DNA of 64,000 nt, taken from contig JAEYWX010000006.1 in NCBI GenBank assembly GCA_023428755.1, forward strand, positions 229,351 through 293,350. The letters are read 5' to 3'. The stretch comes from Bacteroidota bacterium. Its GTDB lineage: Bacteria > Bacteroidota > Bacteroidia > Chitinophagales > Chitinophagaceae. The notes below the pieces were generated by a model, which was not told where the DNA came from, made no database searches, and saw only the letters and a program-made list of their open reading frames with translations. The translations under genes were made by a program, and so were the position numbers. Below, in pieces: positions 43,437 to 52,091 of the stretch; position 1 is the stretch's first letter; each line of letters starts with the position of its first letter.

Positions 43437-44789
43437 ATGAACAGAAAAGATTTTATTAAGAATACAGGAATTACAGCTGCCTCCTTTGCCGTAATGCCAT
43501 CATTCAATGCGTTTGCCGCATCAACCAATGTAAAAATAAAAATGGTGATGATTGGTGTAGGCTTGCGTGGACAAAACCACCTGGATCTTGTGTTGCGCCG
43601 CAGCGATGTGGAGCTGGTAGCCATTTGCGATATTGATGATCGTATGCTCACACGTTCCAAAGAAATGATCACCAAAAGTGGAAAGAAAATGCCGCAGATA
43701 TTTACAGGTGATCCGTATGCCTGGAAAAAAATGCTGGAGTTGCAAGGGATTGATGGAGTGATCATTTCCACTCCGTGGGAATGGCACAAAGAAATGATCA
43801 TTGGCTCGTTGCAGGCAGGTATTAAATATGTAGGAACCGAAGTAATGCTGGGCATCACTTTGCAGGATCACTGGGATGTGGTAAAAGCCGCCGAGCAGTA
43901 TAATGGACATGTAATGATGCTGGAGAATGTTTGTTACCGCCGTGATGTAATGGCTGCGTTGAATATGGTACGCCAGGGTTTGTTTGGTGAACTGGTGCAT
44001 TTGCAAGGCGGCTACCAACACGATCTGCGTGAAGTAAAATTCAACAATGGTGTTGATGCGTATGGAAAAGGTTGTGAGTTTGGCGACAAAGGCTGGAGCG
44101 AAGCAAGATGGCGCACGCACCATTCCGTGTATCGTGATGGTGATCTGTATCCTACACATGGCATCGGACCCATTGCACATTACATCAACATCAATCGTGG
44201 AAACAGGTTTGTCAATATTTCCTCTTTTTCTTCCAAAGCAAGAGGCTTGCACGAGCATATTGTAAAGAAATGCGGACCGGAACACCCCAATGCAAAAATT
44301 AATTTCAAATTGGGTGATGTGGTTACTACCTCGATCGGTTGTGCCAATGGTGAAACTATTTTATTGCAGCACGATACCAATTTACCACGTCCGTATTCGT
44401 TAGGTTTTCGGGTGCAGGGAACAAATGGTATCTGGATGGATGTAAACAAAGGCGTACACATCGAAGGCAAATCGAAACCGCATCAATGGGATACAGCGAA
44501 AGAATGGTTTGACAAATATGATCATCCATTATGGGCACGCTGGAGCAAGGAAGCAGAAGGATCAGGACATGGTGGAATGGATTTTTATGTGATCCATTCG
44601 TTTGTAGAAAGCATCAAACGGAAAACTGCAACGCCAATGGATGTGTATGATGCAGCTGCCTGGAGTGCCATTACACCATTGAGTGAACTCTCCATCGAAA
44701 AAGGAAATGAAACCATTGAGTTTCCCGATTTCACCGGCGGCAAATGGATGTACCGCAAACCGGTGTTTGCATTGAATGATGATTATTAA
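43437..44789 (+). CDS. Gfo/Idh/MocA family protein, GH109-like
   Basis: A 450-residue NAD-binding protein with a Tat-like signal (MNRKDFIKNTGITAASFAV). The Rossmann fold opens KIKMVMIGVGLRGQNHLDLV. The later part matches family GH109 enzymes, NAD-dependent alpha-N-acetylgalactosaminidases: LENVCYRRDVMAALNMV, GYQHDLREV and YPTHGIGPIAHYININRG. A neighbouring NahK-like kinase supports cleavage of terminal GalNAc or a similar sugar. The GH109 assignment is inferred from motifs; a plain oxidoreductase remains possible. An operator precedes it. Confidence 0.8.
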   Translation: MNRKDFIKNTGITAASFAVMPSFNAFAASTNVKIKMVMIGVGLRGQNHLDLVLRRSDVELVAICDIDDRMLTRSKEMITKSGKKMPQIFTGDPYAWKKMLELQGIDGVIISTPWEWHKEMIIGSLQAGIKYVGTEVMLGITLQDHWDVVKAAEQYNGHVMMLENVCYRRDVMAALNMVRQGLFGELVHLQGGYQHDLREVKFNNGVDAYGKGCEFGDKGWSEARWRTHHSVYRDGDLYPTHGIGPIAHYININRGNRFVNISSFSSKARGLHEHIVKKCGPEHPNAKINFKLGDVVTTSIGCANGETILLQHDTNLPRPYSLGFRVQGTNGIWMDVNKGVHIEGKSKPHQWDTAKEWFDKYDHPLWARWSKEAEGSGHGGMDFYVIHSFVESIKRKTATPMDVYDAAAWSAITPLSELSIEKGNETIEFPDFTGGKWMYRKPVFALNDDY

Positions 44790-44864
44790 TAATGAAGTGG
44801 CTGTTACCGAACAAATGATCAATGATGATCGTATAACAGGAAGGGAACTGCCATAAGCGATAAC

Positions 44865-45965
44865 ATGACGTATAACATTTTGGAATATCAACAAATGATG
44901 TCGCAATCCGTATTACCGGTATTTGGTGTAACGGAAGACAGCATGAAGATGGAAGCTTTTGGCAGCGGCCTCATTAACCGTACATGGAAGGTAACTACCA
45001 CAGGAGATGAATATATTCTTCAACGGCTCAACCATCTTGTATTTACTGAGCCGGAAGATATTGCCTATAACATTGGTTTGATTGCAAACTATTTGAAGCA
45101 ACATCATCCCGGGTATTCATTTACTGCGCCCGTTGCTACACGGGATGGTGCCACATTGGTGTATTTGAAAGGGGAAGGTTTTTTTCGCATGTTTCCATTT
45201 GTGAAAGGATCGTATGCAAAAGAAGTGGTGGAAACAGCAACAGAAGCATTTGAGGCGGCAGTGCAGTTTGGAAAGTTTACACATTTGTTGAGTGGGTTTG
45301 ATGCTACGCAATTAAAAATTACCATTCCATCGTTTCATGATCTGTCGTTTCGGTACAAACAATTTTTACAGACATTGGAACATGGAAATGCAGAACGGAT
45401 TGCTGAAGCTGATGCGCAGATACAGCAAGTGATCAACAATCAACCAATTGCCGAAACCTATCAGCAACTGAAAAATAATCCGGATTGCAAACTAAGGGTA
45501 ACACATCATGATACCAAGATCAGTAATGTGTTGTTTGATAAAGAGGGAAAGGGTTTGTGTGTAATTGATCTGGACACTGTAATGCCCGGTTATTTCATTA
45601 GTGATGTGGGCGATATGATGCGTACGTATTTATCGCCTGTAAGTGAAGAAGAGGCCGACTTCAGTAAAATTGAAATTCGCCGGGATATTTTTGAAGCTAT
45701 TGTGCGTGGCTATTACAGTCAAATGAAAACAGATCTTACCGAAACAGAAAAGCAATTGTTTTTTTATGCCGGAAAGTTTATGATCTACATGCAGGCCATT
45801 CGTTTTTTAACTGATTACCTCAATGGTGATGTGTATTATGGTGCCCGTTATCAGAAACATAATTTAACCAGGGCTTCCAATCAACTGGTGTTGCTTGAAA
45901 AGCTGATAGCAAAAGAAAATGAATTTGTTCCTTTGATCAACCGGATACTCAGCGAACGTGAATAG
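44865..45965 (+). CDS. Aminoglycoside phosphotransferase-fold kinase, NahK-like
   Basis: A 366-residue kinase of the APH superfamily. Catalytic loop THHDTKISNVLFD (Brenner motif H-x-D-x4-N) and metal-binding VIDLDTVMPGYFISDVGD are both present. The sequence around them resembles N-acetylhexosamine 1-kinases (NahK), which phosphorylate GalNAc or GlcNAc at C1. It follows the GH109-like gene by 75 bases. The pair would release and phosphorylate an amino-sugar; the sugar is inferred from context. Start at 44865 gives a normal N-lobe. Confidence 0.8.
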   Translation: MTYNILEYQQMMSQSVLPVFGVTEDSMKMEAFGSGLINRTWKVTTTGDEYILQRLNHLVFTEPEDIAYNIGLIANYLKQHHPGYSFTAPVATRDGATLVYLKGEGFFRMFPFVKGSYAKEVVETATEAFEAAVQFGKFTHLLSGFDATQLKITIPSFHDLSFRYKQFLQTLEHGNAERIAEADAQIQQVINNQPIAETYQQLKNNPDCKLRVTHHDTKISNVLFDKEGKGLCVIDLDTVMPGYFISDVGDMMRTYLSPVSEEEADFSKIEIRRDIFEAIVRGYYSQMKTDLTETEKQLFFYAGKFMIYMQAIRFLTDYLNGDVYYGARYQKHNLTRASNQLVLLEKLIAKENEFVPLINRILSERE

Positions 45966-45997
45966 AAAAAATCCCCCGCCACAACGGGGGATTTTTT
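45966..45997. terminator. Bidirectional terminator after the NahK-like gene
   Basis: AAAAAATCCCCCG (45966-45978) and CGGGGGATTTTTT (45985-45997) form a 13-bp stem with a 6-base loop. It also serves the minus-strand DUF4345 gene, whose stop is 3 bases away. Confidence 0.92.
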
Positions 45998-46000
45998 TGG

Positions 46001-46414
46001 CTATACGTTTGCTTCCTGCAGTTTTACACGAATGATCAATAAAATCACCGATGCAATACAAAGCACACTTTCAATGATGAGCCATTGCTGACCAAATGCA
46101 CCCAACGGTCCTTCCATTGAAATAGTGAGCAATCTTGAAAAGGCATAGAATCCCCAAAGAATGGAAGCAAAGGCCAATCCCTTTGTATGATCTTTAAAAG
46201 CCAGGTACAGAAAGCTAATGAAAATTGTAAAGCCCACGCCACCATATACACCACGTATAGAACTGAAGGCATCGTTATTCGTGAGTTTTACCTGTACCAG
46301 GTCCATTACGGCCTGCGGATTTTGAAAAGCCATGAGGCTTACCATTAAAATAGCAAAGGCTGAAAAGCCAATCAAAGCGGCAGAAGAAATGCGTAAAAGT
46401 TTGTGTTGTTTCAT
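46001..46414 (-). CDS. DUF4345-like membrane protein
   Basis: A 137-residue protein with four membrane helices (LIGFSAFAILMVSLMAF, VGFTIFISFLYLAF, LAFASILWGFYAFSRLL, LIIESVLCIASVILLI). It resembles small DUF4345 membrane proteins. The start at 46414 removes seven poorly supported residues. It is monocistronic, ends at the shared terminator and has no LytTR-type site. Function unknown. Confidence 0.7.
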   Translation of the reverse strand: MKQHKLLRISSAALIGFSAFAILMVSLMAFQNPQAVMDLVQVKLTNNDAFSSIRGVYGGVGFTIFISFLYLAFKDHTKGLAFASILWGFYAFSRLLTISMEGPLGAFGQQWLIIESVLCIASVILLIIRVKLQEANV

Positions 46415-46486
46415 GTTTATAATTTTAAAACACAAACTTCGAAACAGTACTCAACTTAGTTCTTGGTGTTTGCCAAGATTTTAAGA

Positions 46487-46702
46487 TCAGGCGGCAAAGG
46501 ATTGATTATTGCTGTTAAAAAGCCTTGCCTTCAATTCTTCACTCGGCTGCAACTGCAATGCAGCTGCATCGCACAATGCCTGCCAAAACGAATAAGGTTG
46601 ATGCATACAGCCACGATACGTGTAGCAATTGCTGCATGTGTTAACGCTGCAGGGATCATGCGCTGCTTCGTTAACAGGTGAATGGGGTTGTTTTTCGGTC
46701 AT
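46487..46702 (-). CDS. Small cysteine-rich protein of the LytTR regulon
   Basis: A 71-residue protein starting MTEKQPHSPVNEAAHDPC. Cysteines fall at 18, 23, 26, 32 and 44 (DPCSVNTCSNCYTYRGC), which could bind a metal or an Fe-S cluster. No signal peptide is seen. The frame is open upstream to 47035, but the start at 46702 fits the promoter at 46741-46811, which has the paired direct repeats and a perfect TAAGTTTG -7. That promoter is the best support that the gene is real. It is divergent from the cytochrome c operon, which has the same kind of site. No known family was recognised. Confidence 0.65.
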   Translation of the reverse strand: MTEKQPHSPVNEAAHDPCSVNTCSNCYTYRGCMHQPYSFWQALCDAAALQLQPSEELKARLFNSNNQSFAA

Positions 46703-46740
46703 GATAAATAAGGTTAAATGATAAGGTTGTATAAACAATA

Positions 46741-46811
46741 CAAACTTATTCATCCTGTCTGCCAATGCAAATACCAGGCAGTATGAACTGAAAAAACAGT
46801 TACATGAGTTG
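46741..46811 (-). promoter_or_regulatory. LytTR-type regulated promoter of the Cys-rich gene
   Basis: On the minus strand: CAACTCATGT (46811-46802) and CAGTTCATAC (46790-46781), 21 bp apart, then 32 bases to TAAGTTTG (46748-46741), a perfect TAnnTTTG octamer. The start codon is at 46702. Confidence 0.75.
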
Positions 46812-46861
46812 TGACAGATGTGTGTATCAGCACCATGGCAGGACGCAGAGTCAGTCTTTTC

Positions 46862-46932
46862 CAATCCATCACCCAAAAAATGCAATTCATGCAAACCACA
46901 TGGTTGAATGCGGTCGCAGCAAAACATCTTTG
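46862..46932 (+). promoter_or_regulatory. LytTR-type regulated promoter of the cytochrome c operon
   Basis: CAATCCATCA (46862-46871) and CAATTCATGC (46883-46892), 21 bp apart, then 32 bases to CATCTTTG (46925-46932). The gene starts at 46953. Its mirror-image site serves the Cys-rich gene on the other strand. Confidence 0.8.
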
Positions 46933-46952
46933 TGTTACAAAACCTTATCATC

Positions 46953-47894
46953 ATGAAGCGATTTAAAAAAATTGCAAAGTGGACAGGCATTATTCTGCTG
47001 TTCATTGTTGCAGCACTCACTGCTTTAACTGCCACCCGGCAGGATCTTCGATTTGAAGCACCTTATCCCGATATAAAAGCCAGCACCGATAGCGTCGTAA
47101 TTGCAAGAGGAAAACATGTAGTGTACAGCATGGCACATTGTATTGACTGCCACAGTAACGAAAACACCGATTCATTGCAACAGTTAGGCATTGAACCTGT
47201 AATGAGTGGCGGCAGAAAATTTGAATTTGAACTGGGGAAATTTTACAGCAGAAATATTACTTCTGATAAAGAAACGGGAATCGGAAAATTAACCGATGCT
47301 GAACTGGCACGTACCTTATACTATGGTGTTGATTCAAAGGGCAGGGCCATGATCGATTTTATGCCCTTTCACAACGTGAGTGAAGAAGATATGGCAGCAA
47401 TCATTTCGTACCTGCGTACATTAAAGCCTGTCAAAAATAAAGTACCGGAAAATGAATACAGCACGATGGGAAAAGTGCTCAAAGCATTTTTAATAAAACC
47501 GGTTGGCCCCAAAGGCGAAATTCCAAAAAAGGTTGTGAAAGATACTTCGGCTGCATATGGCAGTTATATTGTAAACTATGTAGCTAATTGTGCCGGTTGC
47601 CACACGCAACGTGGGCCAACGGGTGAACTGGTGGGCGAACACCTGGCAGGTGGCAATCCCTTTGTTGAACCGGGTCTTGATACTTTAACACCTCCGAATC
47701 TTACGCCGCATACCGAAAGCCGGATGTATGGCTGGAGCAAACAGCATTTTATTGATCGTGTACGGATGGGCAAACTCATCAAGCACAGCCATATGCCCTG
47801 GAACTCGTATAAGAAAATGACCGACGAAGAATTGACGGCTGTTTACAATTACCTGCAATCGGTGAAGCCGGCGCCAACAACAATCAATAAATAA
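46953..47894 (+). CDS. Di-haem c-type cytochrome
   Basis: A 313-residue periplasmic electron carrier with an N-terminal membrane anchor (MKRFKKIAKWTGIILLFIVA) and two haem motifs, CIDCH and CAGCH, each followed by its distal Met region. It is paralogous to the frameshifted gene at 22415 and resembles cytochrome subunits of membrane dehydrogenases. Start at 46953 follows the leader AAAACCTTATCATC. It heads an operon with an OmpA protein and a DUF1772-like membrane protein, under a LytTR-type promoter. Electron donor and acceptor are not evident. Confidence 0.9.
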   Translation: MKRFKKIAKWTGIILLFIVAALTALTATRQDLRFEAPYPDIKASTDSVVIARGKHVVYSMAHCIDCHSNENTDSLQQLGIEPVMSGGRKFEFELGKFYSRNITSDKETGIGKLTDAELARTLYYGVDSKGRAMIDFMPFHNVSEEDMAAIISYLRTLKPVKNKVPENEYSTMGKVLKAFLIKPVGPKGEIPKKVVKDTSAAYGSYIVNYVANCAGCHTQRGPTGELVGEHLAGGNPFVEPGLDTLTPPNLTPHTESRMYGWSKQHFIDRVRMGKLIKHSHMPWNSYKKMTDEELTAVYNYLQSVKPAPTTINK

Positions 47895-47905
47895 AATAAT
47901 GCACC

Positions 47906-49177
47906 ATGAATAAATATCTTCTCACCGCACTCTTGTTTGCAGCACCATTGTTACTGCAGGCACAAATCGGCAATGTATTGAACAGAGCCAAAGCAAAAGT
48001 AAACCAGCGTATCAATAATAAAATTGACAAGGGGATTGATGAAGCATTGGATGAAGTGGAGGGAAAAGGGAAATCAAAACCTGCTGCAAATAATTCAGCA
48101 GACGGAACAGCTTCTTCTAACAAAAAGATCGGTTATGCCAGTACGTTCGATTTTATACCGGGCGAAAAATTATTGTACACCGAAGATTTTTCGCAGGATG
48201 TTGTTGGCGAGTTACCACTCAACTGGAATACAACCGGCAAGGGCGAGGTAGTAACCGTTGACGGAAAGAATGGTAAGTGGGTAAAGATGTACCAGAATTC
48301 ATTTTATCTCACAGGTAATAAAACCGAGTTTCCGAAAAACTTTACAGTTGAGTTTGACTTATTGCTGGCATTCAACTATAAAAATTATACGTTGCCGCTG
48401 GTTACGTTTGGGTTGCTGTCCAGCAGCGATCTTTCCACAACGGAGAATGAACTGATGACCAACCACAGCAAATACCAGTCAACCGAAGTAATGCTGCGGC
48501 CCGGTTATAAAAGTACGCCCAGCTATGCATCACTGAAAAGTTTTATTGAGCGAAAAGATTTTTATAAAAGTGCAGACCAGGAACTCGATGGGTTTGATGC
48601 CAACTACAATGAAGTGATCCATATTGCCATGCAGGTGCAGGAAAGCAGGCTGCGTATCTGGATCAACAGCGACAAAGTGTTTGATATACCAAAGGGCGTA
48701 CCCGTGCAGTATATCTTCAACCAGTTGTTTTTCAAAATTCACAGTTCAGGATATAAGGATAATGAAATTGGTTTTTACCTCAGCAACATTAAAGTAGCAA
48801 CGGGCATCCCGGATACAAGACACAAGCTGATGGAAGAAGGCACATTTTCAACCACCGGTATTCTCTTCAATGTAAATGAAGCAACCCTGCAACCGGCATC
48901 GTACGGTGTGATCCGTGAAATTGCAGCGGTGTTCAAAGCAAATCCATCGGTACGCATCAGCATTACCGGCCATACCGATAGTGATGGAGCCGACGCTGCG
49001 AATCTTACACTGTCGCAAAAACGTGCTGCAACTGTAAAGGACGTTTTAGTCAACGAGTTTGGTATTGATGCAGCAAGAATGGAAACTGATGGAAAGGGCG
49101 AAACAAAACCGGTGGCCGATAATACAACCAAAGAAGGGAAAGCTGCCAACCGAAGAGTGGAATTTACTAAACTGTAA
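47906..49177 (+). CDS. OmpA family outer membrane protein
   Basis: A 423-residue protein. Signal peptide MNKYLLTALLFAAPLLLQAQ; a long middle part of strand-rich sequence of unknown fold; and at about 310-423 an OmpA peptidoglycan-binding domain (ILFNVNEATLQPASYGVIREI, SITGHTDSDGADAANLTLSQ, RRVEF). It is 11 bases after the cytochrome gene, so it shares its promoter. OmpA domains tether the outer membrane to the cell wall. The N-terminal region was not matched to a family. Confidence 0.85.
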   Translation: MNKYLLTALLFAAPLLLQAQIGNVLNRAKAKVNQRINNKIDKGIDEALDEVEGKGKSKPAANNSADGTASSNKKIGYASTFDFIPGEKLLYTEDFSQDVVGELPLNWNTTGKGEVVTVDGKNGKWVKMYQNSFYLTGNKTEFPKNFTVEFDLLLAFNYKNYTLPLVTFGLLSSSDLSTTENELMTNHSKYQSTEVMLRPGYKSTPSYASLKSFIERKDFYKSADQELDGFDANYNEVIHIAMQVQESRLRIWINSDKVFDIPKGVPVQYIFNQLFFKIHSSGYKDNEIGFYLSNIKVATGIPDTRHKLMEEGTFSTTGILFNVNEATLQPASYGVIREIAAVFKANPSVRISITGHTDSDGADAANLTLSQKRAATVKDVLVNEFGIDAARMETDGKGETKPVADNTTKEGKAANRRVEFTKL

Positions 49178-49181
49178 TTAA

Positions 49182-49652
49182 ATGGTTATGGAGTTGAAAA
49201 TACTACTTCTGTTAAACCTGTTTGTGTATGCCATTGTGGTAGGGCAATCGTTTCTCTACATCATTGCATTGCGTAACGTTCAGGAAAGCATGGAAGCCCC
49301 GTCGTATATTGAATTGCGCAAGCTGCTTGATAAAAATTTCCTTCAAAAATTTAAACCGGTCATGTACCTGTCGTTATTGCTGAACACAGTTTTTGTCATT
49401 CTTTCTTTGTTGCAGTCATCGGTTCTATTGCTGACGTGTGCAATCATTGCATTTGCAGCGATTGTGATTGATGCTGTATTAGCAAGCAAAGGGAATATGC
49501 CCATTAACCGCATCATCAATTCATGGACAGCAACTACATATCCTGCTAACTGGAAAGAGTATCGAAGCAAATGGATGTATTGGTACAGCTTGCGGCAGTT
49601 TGCAAACATCAGCGGATTTATTGCATTGCTGATTGCGGCGGTTTTCTGTTAA
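49182..49652 (+). CDS. Membrane protein, DUF1772-like
   Basis: A 156-residue protein with four membrane helices. The segment NRIINSWTATTYPANWKEY with a following WMYWYSLRQFANISGF matches the DUF1772 type (anthrone oxygenase-like). It starts 4 bases after the OmpA stop and is the third gene of the cytochrome operon. The ATG at 49182 is followed by another at 49188; either could be used. Function is unknown. Confidence 0.7.
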   Translation: MVMELKILLLLNLFVYAIVVGQSFLYIIALRNVQESMEAPSYIELRKLLDKNFLQKFKPVMYLSLLLNTVFVILSLLQSSVLLLTCAIIAFAAIVIDAVLASKGNMPINRIINSWTATTYPANWKEYRSKWMYWYSLRQFANISGFIALLIAAVFC

Positions 49653-49653
49653 T

Positions 49654-49724
49654 CAATTCATCCTTCATTTTTTGCAATTCAATCATGGCATGCTTGTCTT
49701 TTCCTGATCGGGTAGTCAACTTTA
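49654..49724 (+). promoter_or_regulatory. LytTR-type regulated promoter of the mono-haem cytochrome gene
   Basis: CAATTCATCC (49654-49663) and CAATTCAATC (49675-49684), 21 bp apart, then 32 bases to CAACTTTA (49717-49724), a weaker -7 octamer. The gene starts at 49749. Confidence 0.75.
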
Positions 49725-49748
49725 CGGTTCAATTAAACCTTATCAAAA

Positions 49749-50336
49749 ATGAAGAAGACATTTATTCTTGTTGCGATGGTAGCAGCTGGTATCGTAACAT
49801 TTGTAACAGCATGCACCAGCACATCAGCAAATGATGAAACAGTTAAAAAACCGCTCACCAATGCAGAACTTATTAAACGGGGAGAGTATTTGGTAAGTGC
49901 TGTCGGTTGCGATGATTGTCATTCGCCAAAAATCATGGGACCGGGTGAGCCGGAAATTATTCCTGAACTGCGTTTCTCCGGTTATCCGTCAACAAGGCCA
50001 TTGCCAAAAGCCGACAGCAATGTTGTGAAGAGTGGATGGGGATTGGTTGGCGGCGATCTTACTGCATGGGCAGGGCCATGGGGTATGTCGTTTGCGGCCA
50101 ATATCAGCAGCGATGCAACCGGCATCGGCAACTGGACCGAGGCGCAGTTTTTTAAAGCAATACGGGAAGGAAAATACAAAGGACTCGATAACAGTCGCCC
50201 GATGTTGCCACCCATGCCCTGGTTTGTGTATAAGAATTTCAATGATGAAGATTTGAAAGCAATTTTTGCTTTTCTGAAATCAACCAAGCCTGTTGAGAAC
50301 GTTGTACCGGGCCCTATTCCCTTTACAGCATTATAA
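49749..50336 (+). CDS. Mono-haem c-type cytochrome lipoprotein
   Basis: A 195-residue lipoprotein (MKKTFILVAMVAAGIVTFVTACTS, lipobox VTAC) with one haem motif CDDCH at about residue 55 and a likely axial Met in PMLPPMPW. It resembles cytochrome c domains of dehydrogenase complexes (RGEYLVSAVGCDDCHSP). It is probably attached to the outer face of a membrane and carries electrons in the periplasm. It has its own LytTR-type promoter and the leader TTAAACCTTATCAAAA. A terminator follows at 50383. Confidence 0.88.
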   Translation: MKKTFILVAMVAAGIVTFVTACTSTSANDETVKKPLTNAELIKRGEYLVSAVGCDDCHSPKIMGPGEPEIIPELRFSGYPSTRPLPKADSNVVKSGWGLVGGDLTAWAGPWGMSFAANISSDATGIGNWTEAQFFKAIREGKYKGLDNSRPMLPPMPWFVYKNFNDEDLKAIFAFLKSTKPVENVVPGPIPFTAL

Positions 50337-50382
50337 AATTAATTACGAGTCAGGATTGTTTAGTGTTTAGGTATTATTACCT

Positions 50383-50406
50383 GCCCGGTGGGTTCTCCCG
50401 TCGGGC
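50383..50406 (+). terminator. Terminator after the mono-haem cytochrome gene
   Basis: GCCCGGTGGG (50383-50392) and CCCGTCGGGC (50397-50406) pair with two wobble positions around TTCT, followed by TTTTAATT. Confidence 0.8.
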
Positions 50407-50481
50407 TTTTAATTGTCTATAAAATTCTGTTCAATGTGACGATTGAAAAGACAACTTAAATACGCAGCGTTCGTACAAAAA

Positions 50482-50552
50482 CAAATCATACATCCATTCA
50501 TACAGTTCATGCACGTATCACTATTCAACAGCAGGCACAGCCAGTAAGTTTG
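50482..50552 (+). promoter_or_regulatory. LytTR-type regulated promoter of the MGT gene
   Basis: CAAATCATAC (50482-50491) and CAGTTCATGC (50503-50512), 21 bp apart, then 32 bases to a perfect TAAGTTTG (50545-50552). The gene starts at 50585. A further CCATTCATAC copy lies at 50494-50503 between the two. Confidence 0.75.
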
Positions 50553-50584
50553 TTCATATTATCAAACCTTATCAATTTTTAGTT

Positions 50585-51940
50585 ATGAACAAACAAGCAG
50601 TAACGGGCAATGGACGAAAGATTCTTTTTGCCACTGTTCCCGGCGAAGGACATTTTAATCCACTCACCGGTTTAGCCAAACACCTTCTTACATTAGGATA
50701 TGATGTGCGTTGGTACACATCCATCCAGTATGCTCCCAAGTTGAAGAAACTGGACATTCCGCATTATCCATTTGTAAAAGCACTTGAAATTCCGGCCGAC
50801 AAGATCAATGAAATTTTTCCTGAACGGGAGAAGATCAACAATAAAGTAAAGAAGCTCAATTACGATCTCATCAACTACTTCACAAAACGTGGACCAGAGT
50901 ATTACGACGATATTTGCGCCATTCAAAAAAACTTTGCATTTGAAGCAGTGGTAGCGGACGTTACGTTTACCGCTATACCGTTTATTACCGATCTGATGAA
51001 GATCCCTGTGTTGTCAATTGGAATTATTCCATTGGTGGAAACATCAAAAGATCTACCGCCGGCGGGTTTGGGTTTAACACCTGCTGATAGTTGGTTGGGT
51101 TCACTTCGTGATATCGTACTGCGTTTTGCAGCAAAGCATGTTTTGTTCCGCAAAGCCAATAAAGTAATGCAGGAAATATTAGATAGCTATTCGATCCGTC
51201 ATGATCAACAATTTCTTTTTGATCTCGGGATCAGCAAAGCAACATACTATTTGCAAAGTGGTACGCCGGGTTTTGAATACAAGCGAAGTGATCTGGGAGC
51301 CAACATCCGTTTCATCGGTTCGCTATTACCGTATAACGACAAGAAGCAACAAACGCAGTGGTTCGATGATCGCCTCAATCGTTTTAACCGTATAGTATTG
51401 GTTACCCAAGGGACAGTAGAAAAAGATGTAACAAAAATTATTATTCCTACACTGGAAGCGTTGAAACAAACTGATACGCTGGTAGTGGTTACAACCGGTG
51501 GTTCGCAAACAGCCGAGCTGCGTGCAAATTATCAATACCCTAATGTAATTATTGAAGATTTTATTCCGTTTGATGATATTATGCCTTACGTTGATGTATA
51601 TGTAACCAATGGCGGATATGGCGGCGTAATGCTGTCGATCGAAAACCGTGTGCCCATGGTTACGGCCGGTGTGCACGAAGGTAAAAATGAGATCTGCGCA
51701 AGGGTTGGTTATTTTAAACTGGGGATCGATCTCAAAACTGAAACACCCTCTGCTGCACAAATGCGTAAAGCCGTAAATGAAGTGATGCAGAACAATCTTT
51801 ACAAAATGAACATCGAACAGTTGGCCAATGAGTTTCAGCAATACGATGCAAATAAGCTTTTTGCCGGATATGTTGCTGAAGTGCTTACATCAACTATCAC
51901 CGTAGTTGCTGAGCAGCGGTACAGCGAAAAAATTTATTGA
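50585..51940 (+). CDS. GT1/MGT-type glycosyltransferase
   Basis: A 451-residue GT-B glycosyltransferase of the UGT/macrolide group. N-terminal acceptor domain opens ILFATVPGEGHFNPLTGLA; C-terminal donor domain has LVTQGTVEKD and the signature VTNGGYGGVMLSIENRVPMV. In Bacteroidota such enzymes glycosylate lipids, pigments or antibiotics. One possibility is a link to carotenoid glycosylation, but the locus is far from the crt genes. It is monocistronic under a LytTR-type promoter, with a terminator at 51950. Confidence 0.88.
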   Translation: MNKQAVTGNGRKILFATVPGEGHFNPLTGLAKHLLTLGYDVRWYTSIQYAPKLKKLDIPHYPFVKALEIPADKINEIFPEREKINNKVKKLNYDLINYFTKRGPEYYDDICAIQKNFAFEAVVADVTFTAIPFITDLMKIPVLSIGIIPLVETSKDLPPAGLGLTPADSWLGSLRDIVLRFAAKHVLFRKANKVMQEILDSYSIRHDQQFLFDLGISKATYYLQSGTPGFEYKRSDLGANIRFIGSLLPYNDKKQQTQWFDDRLNRFNRIVLVTQGTVEKDVTKIIIPTLEALKQTDTLVVVTTGGSQTAELRANYQYPNVIIEDFIPFDDIMPYVDVYVTNGGYGGVMLSIENRVPMVTAGVHEGKNEICARVGYFKLGIDLKTETPSAAQMRKAVNEVMQNNLYKMNIEQLANEFQQYDANKLFAGYVAEVLTSTITVVAEQRYSEKIY

Positions 51941-51949
51941 TCGCAGATG

Positions 51950-51989
51950 AAGCCTGCCCGGCTCATAGAAAGAAAATACGGGCAGGCTT
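51950..51989 (+). terminator. Terminator between the MGT gene and the kinase operon
   Basis: AAGCCTGCCCG (51950-51960) pairs with CGGGCAGGCTT (51979-51989). The T tract is short; a LytTR half-site begins 2 bases later. Confidence 0.75.
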
Positions 51990-51990
51990 T

Positions 51991-52021
51991 CAATTCATCC
52001 TTCCTTTTCCTCAATTCATAC
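51991..52021 (+). promoter_or_regulatory. Paired LytTR-type repeats before the kinase operon
   Basis: CAATTCATCC (51991-52000) and CAATTCATAC (52012-52021) are the best matches in the window and are 21 bp apart. Unlike the other sites, no TAnnTTTG-like octamer stands 32 bases downstream, so the promoter is not clear. The site implies autoregulation of the two-component operon. Confidence 0.65.
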
Positions 52022-52091
52022 ACTATGATCCCGAAATCCCTTCTGCCCATTTCAACAAAATCAACAAAAGATGGTAATTTGTAATAACTGC

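Noticed and set aside
43521..44285. 254-codon minus-strand frame
   Set aside because: It is antisense to the GH109-like gene, has an unlikely composition rich in His and Tyr, and no family resemblance.
46703..47035. Upstream extension of the Cys-rich gene to 182 codons
   Set aside because: The extension would cross both LytTR-type promoters and the start of the cytochrome gene on the other strand.
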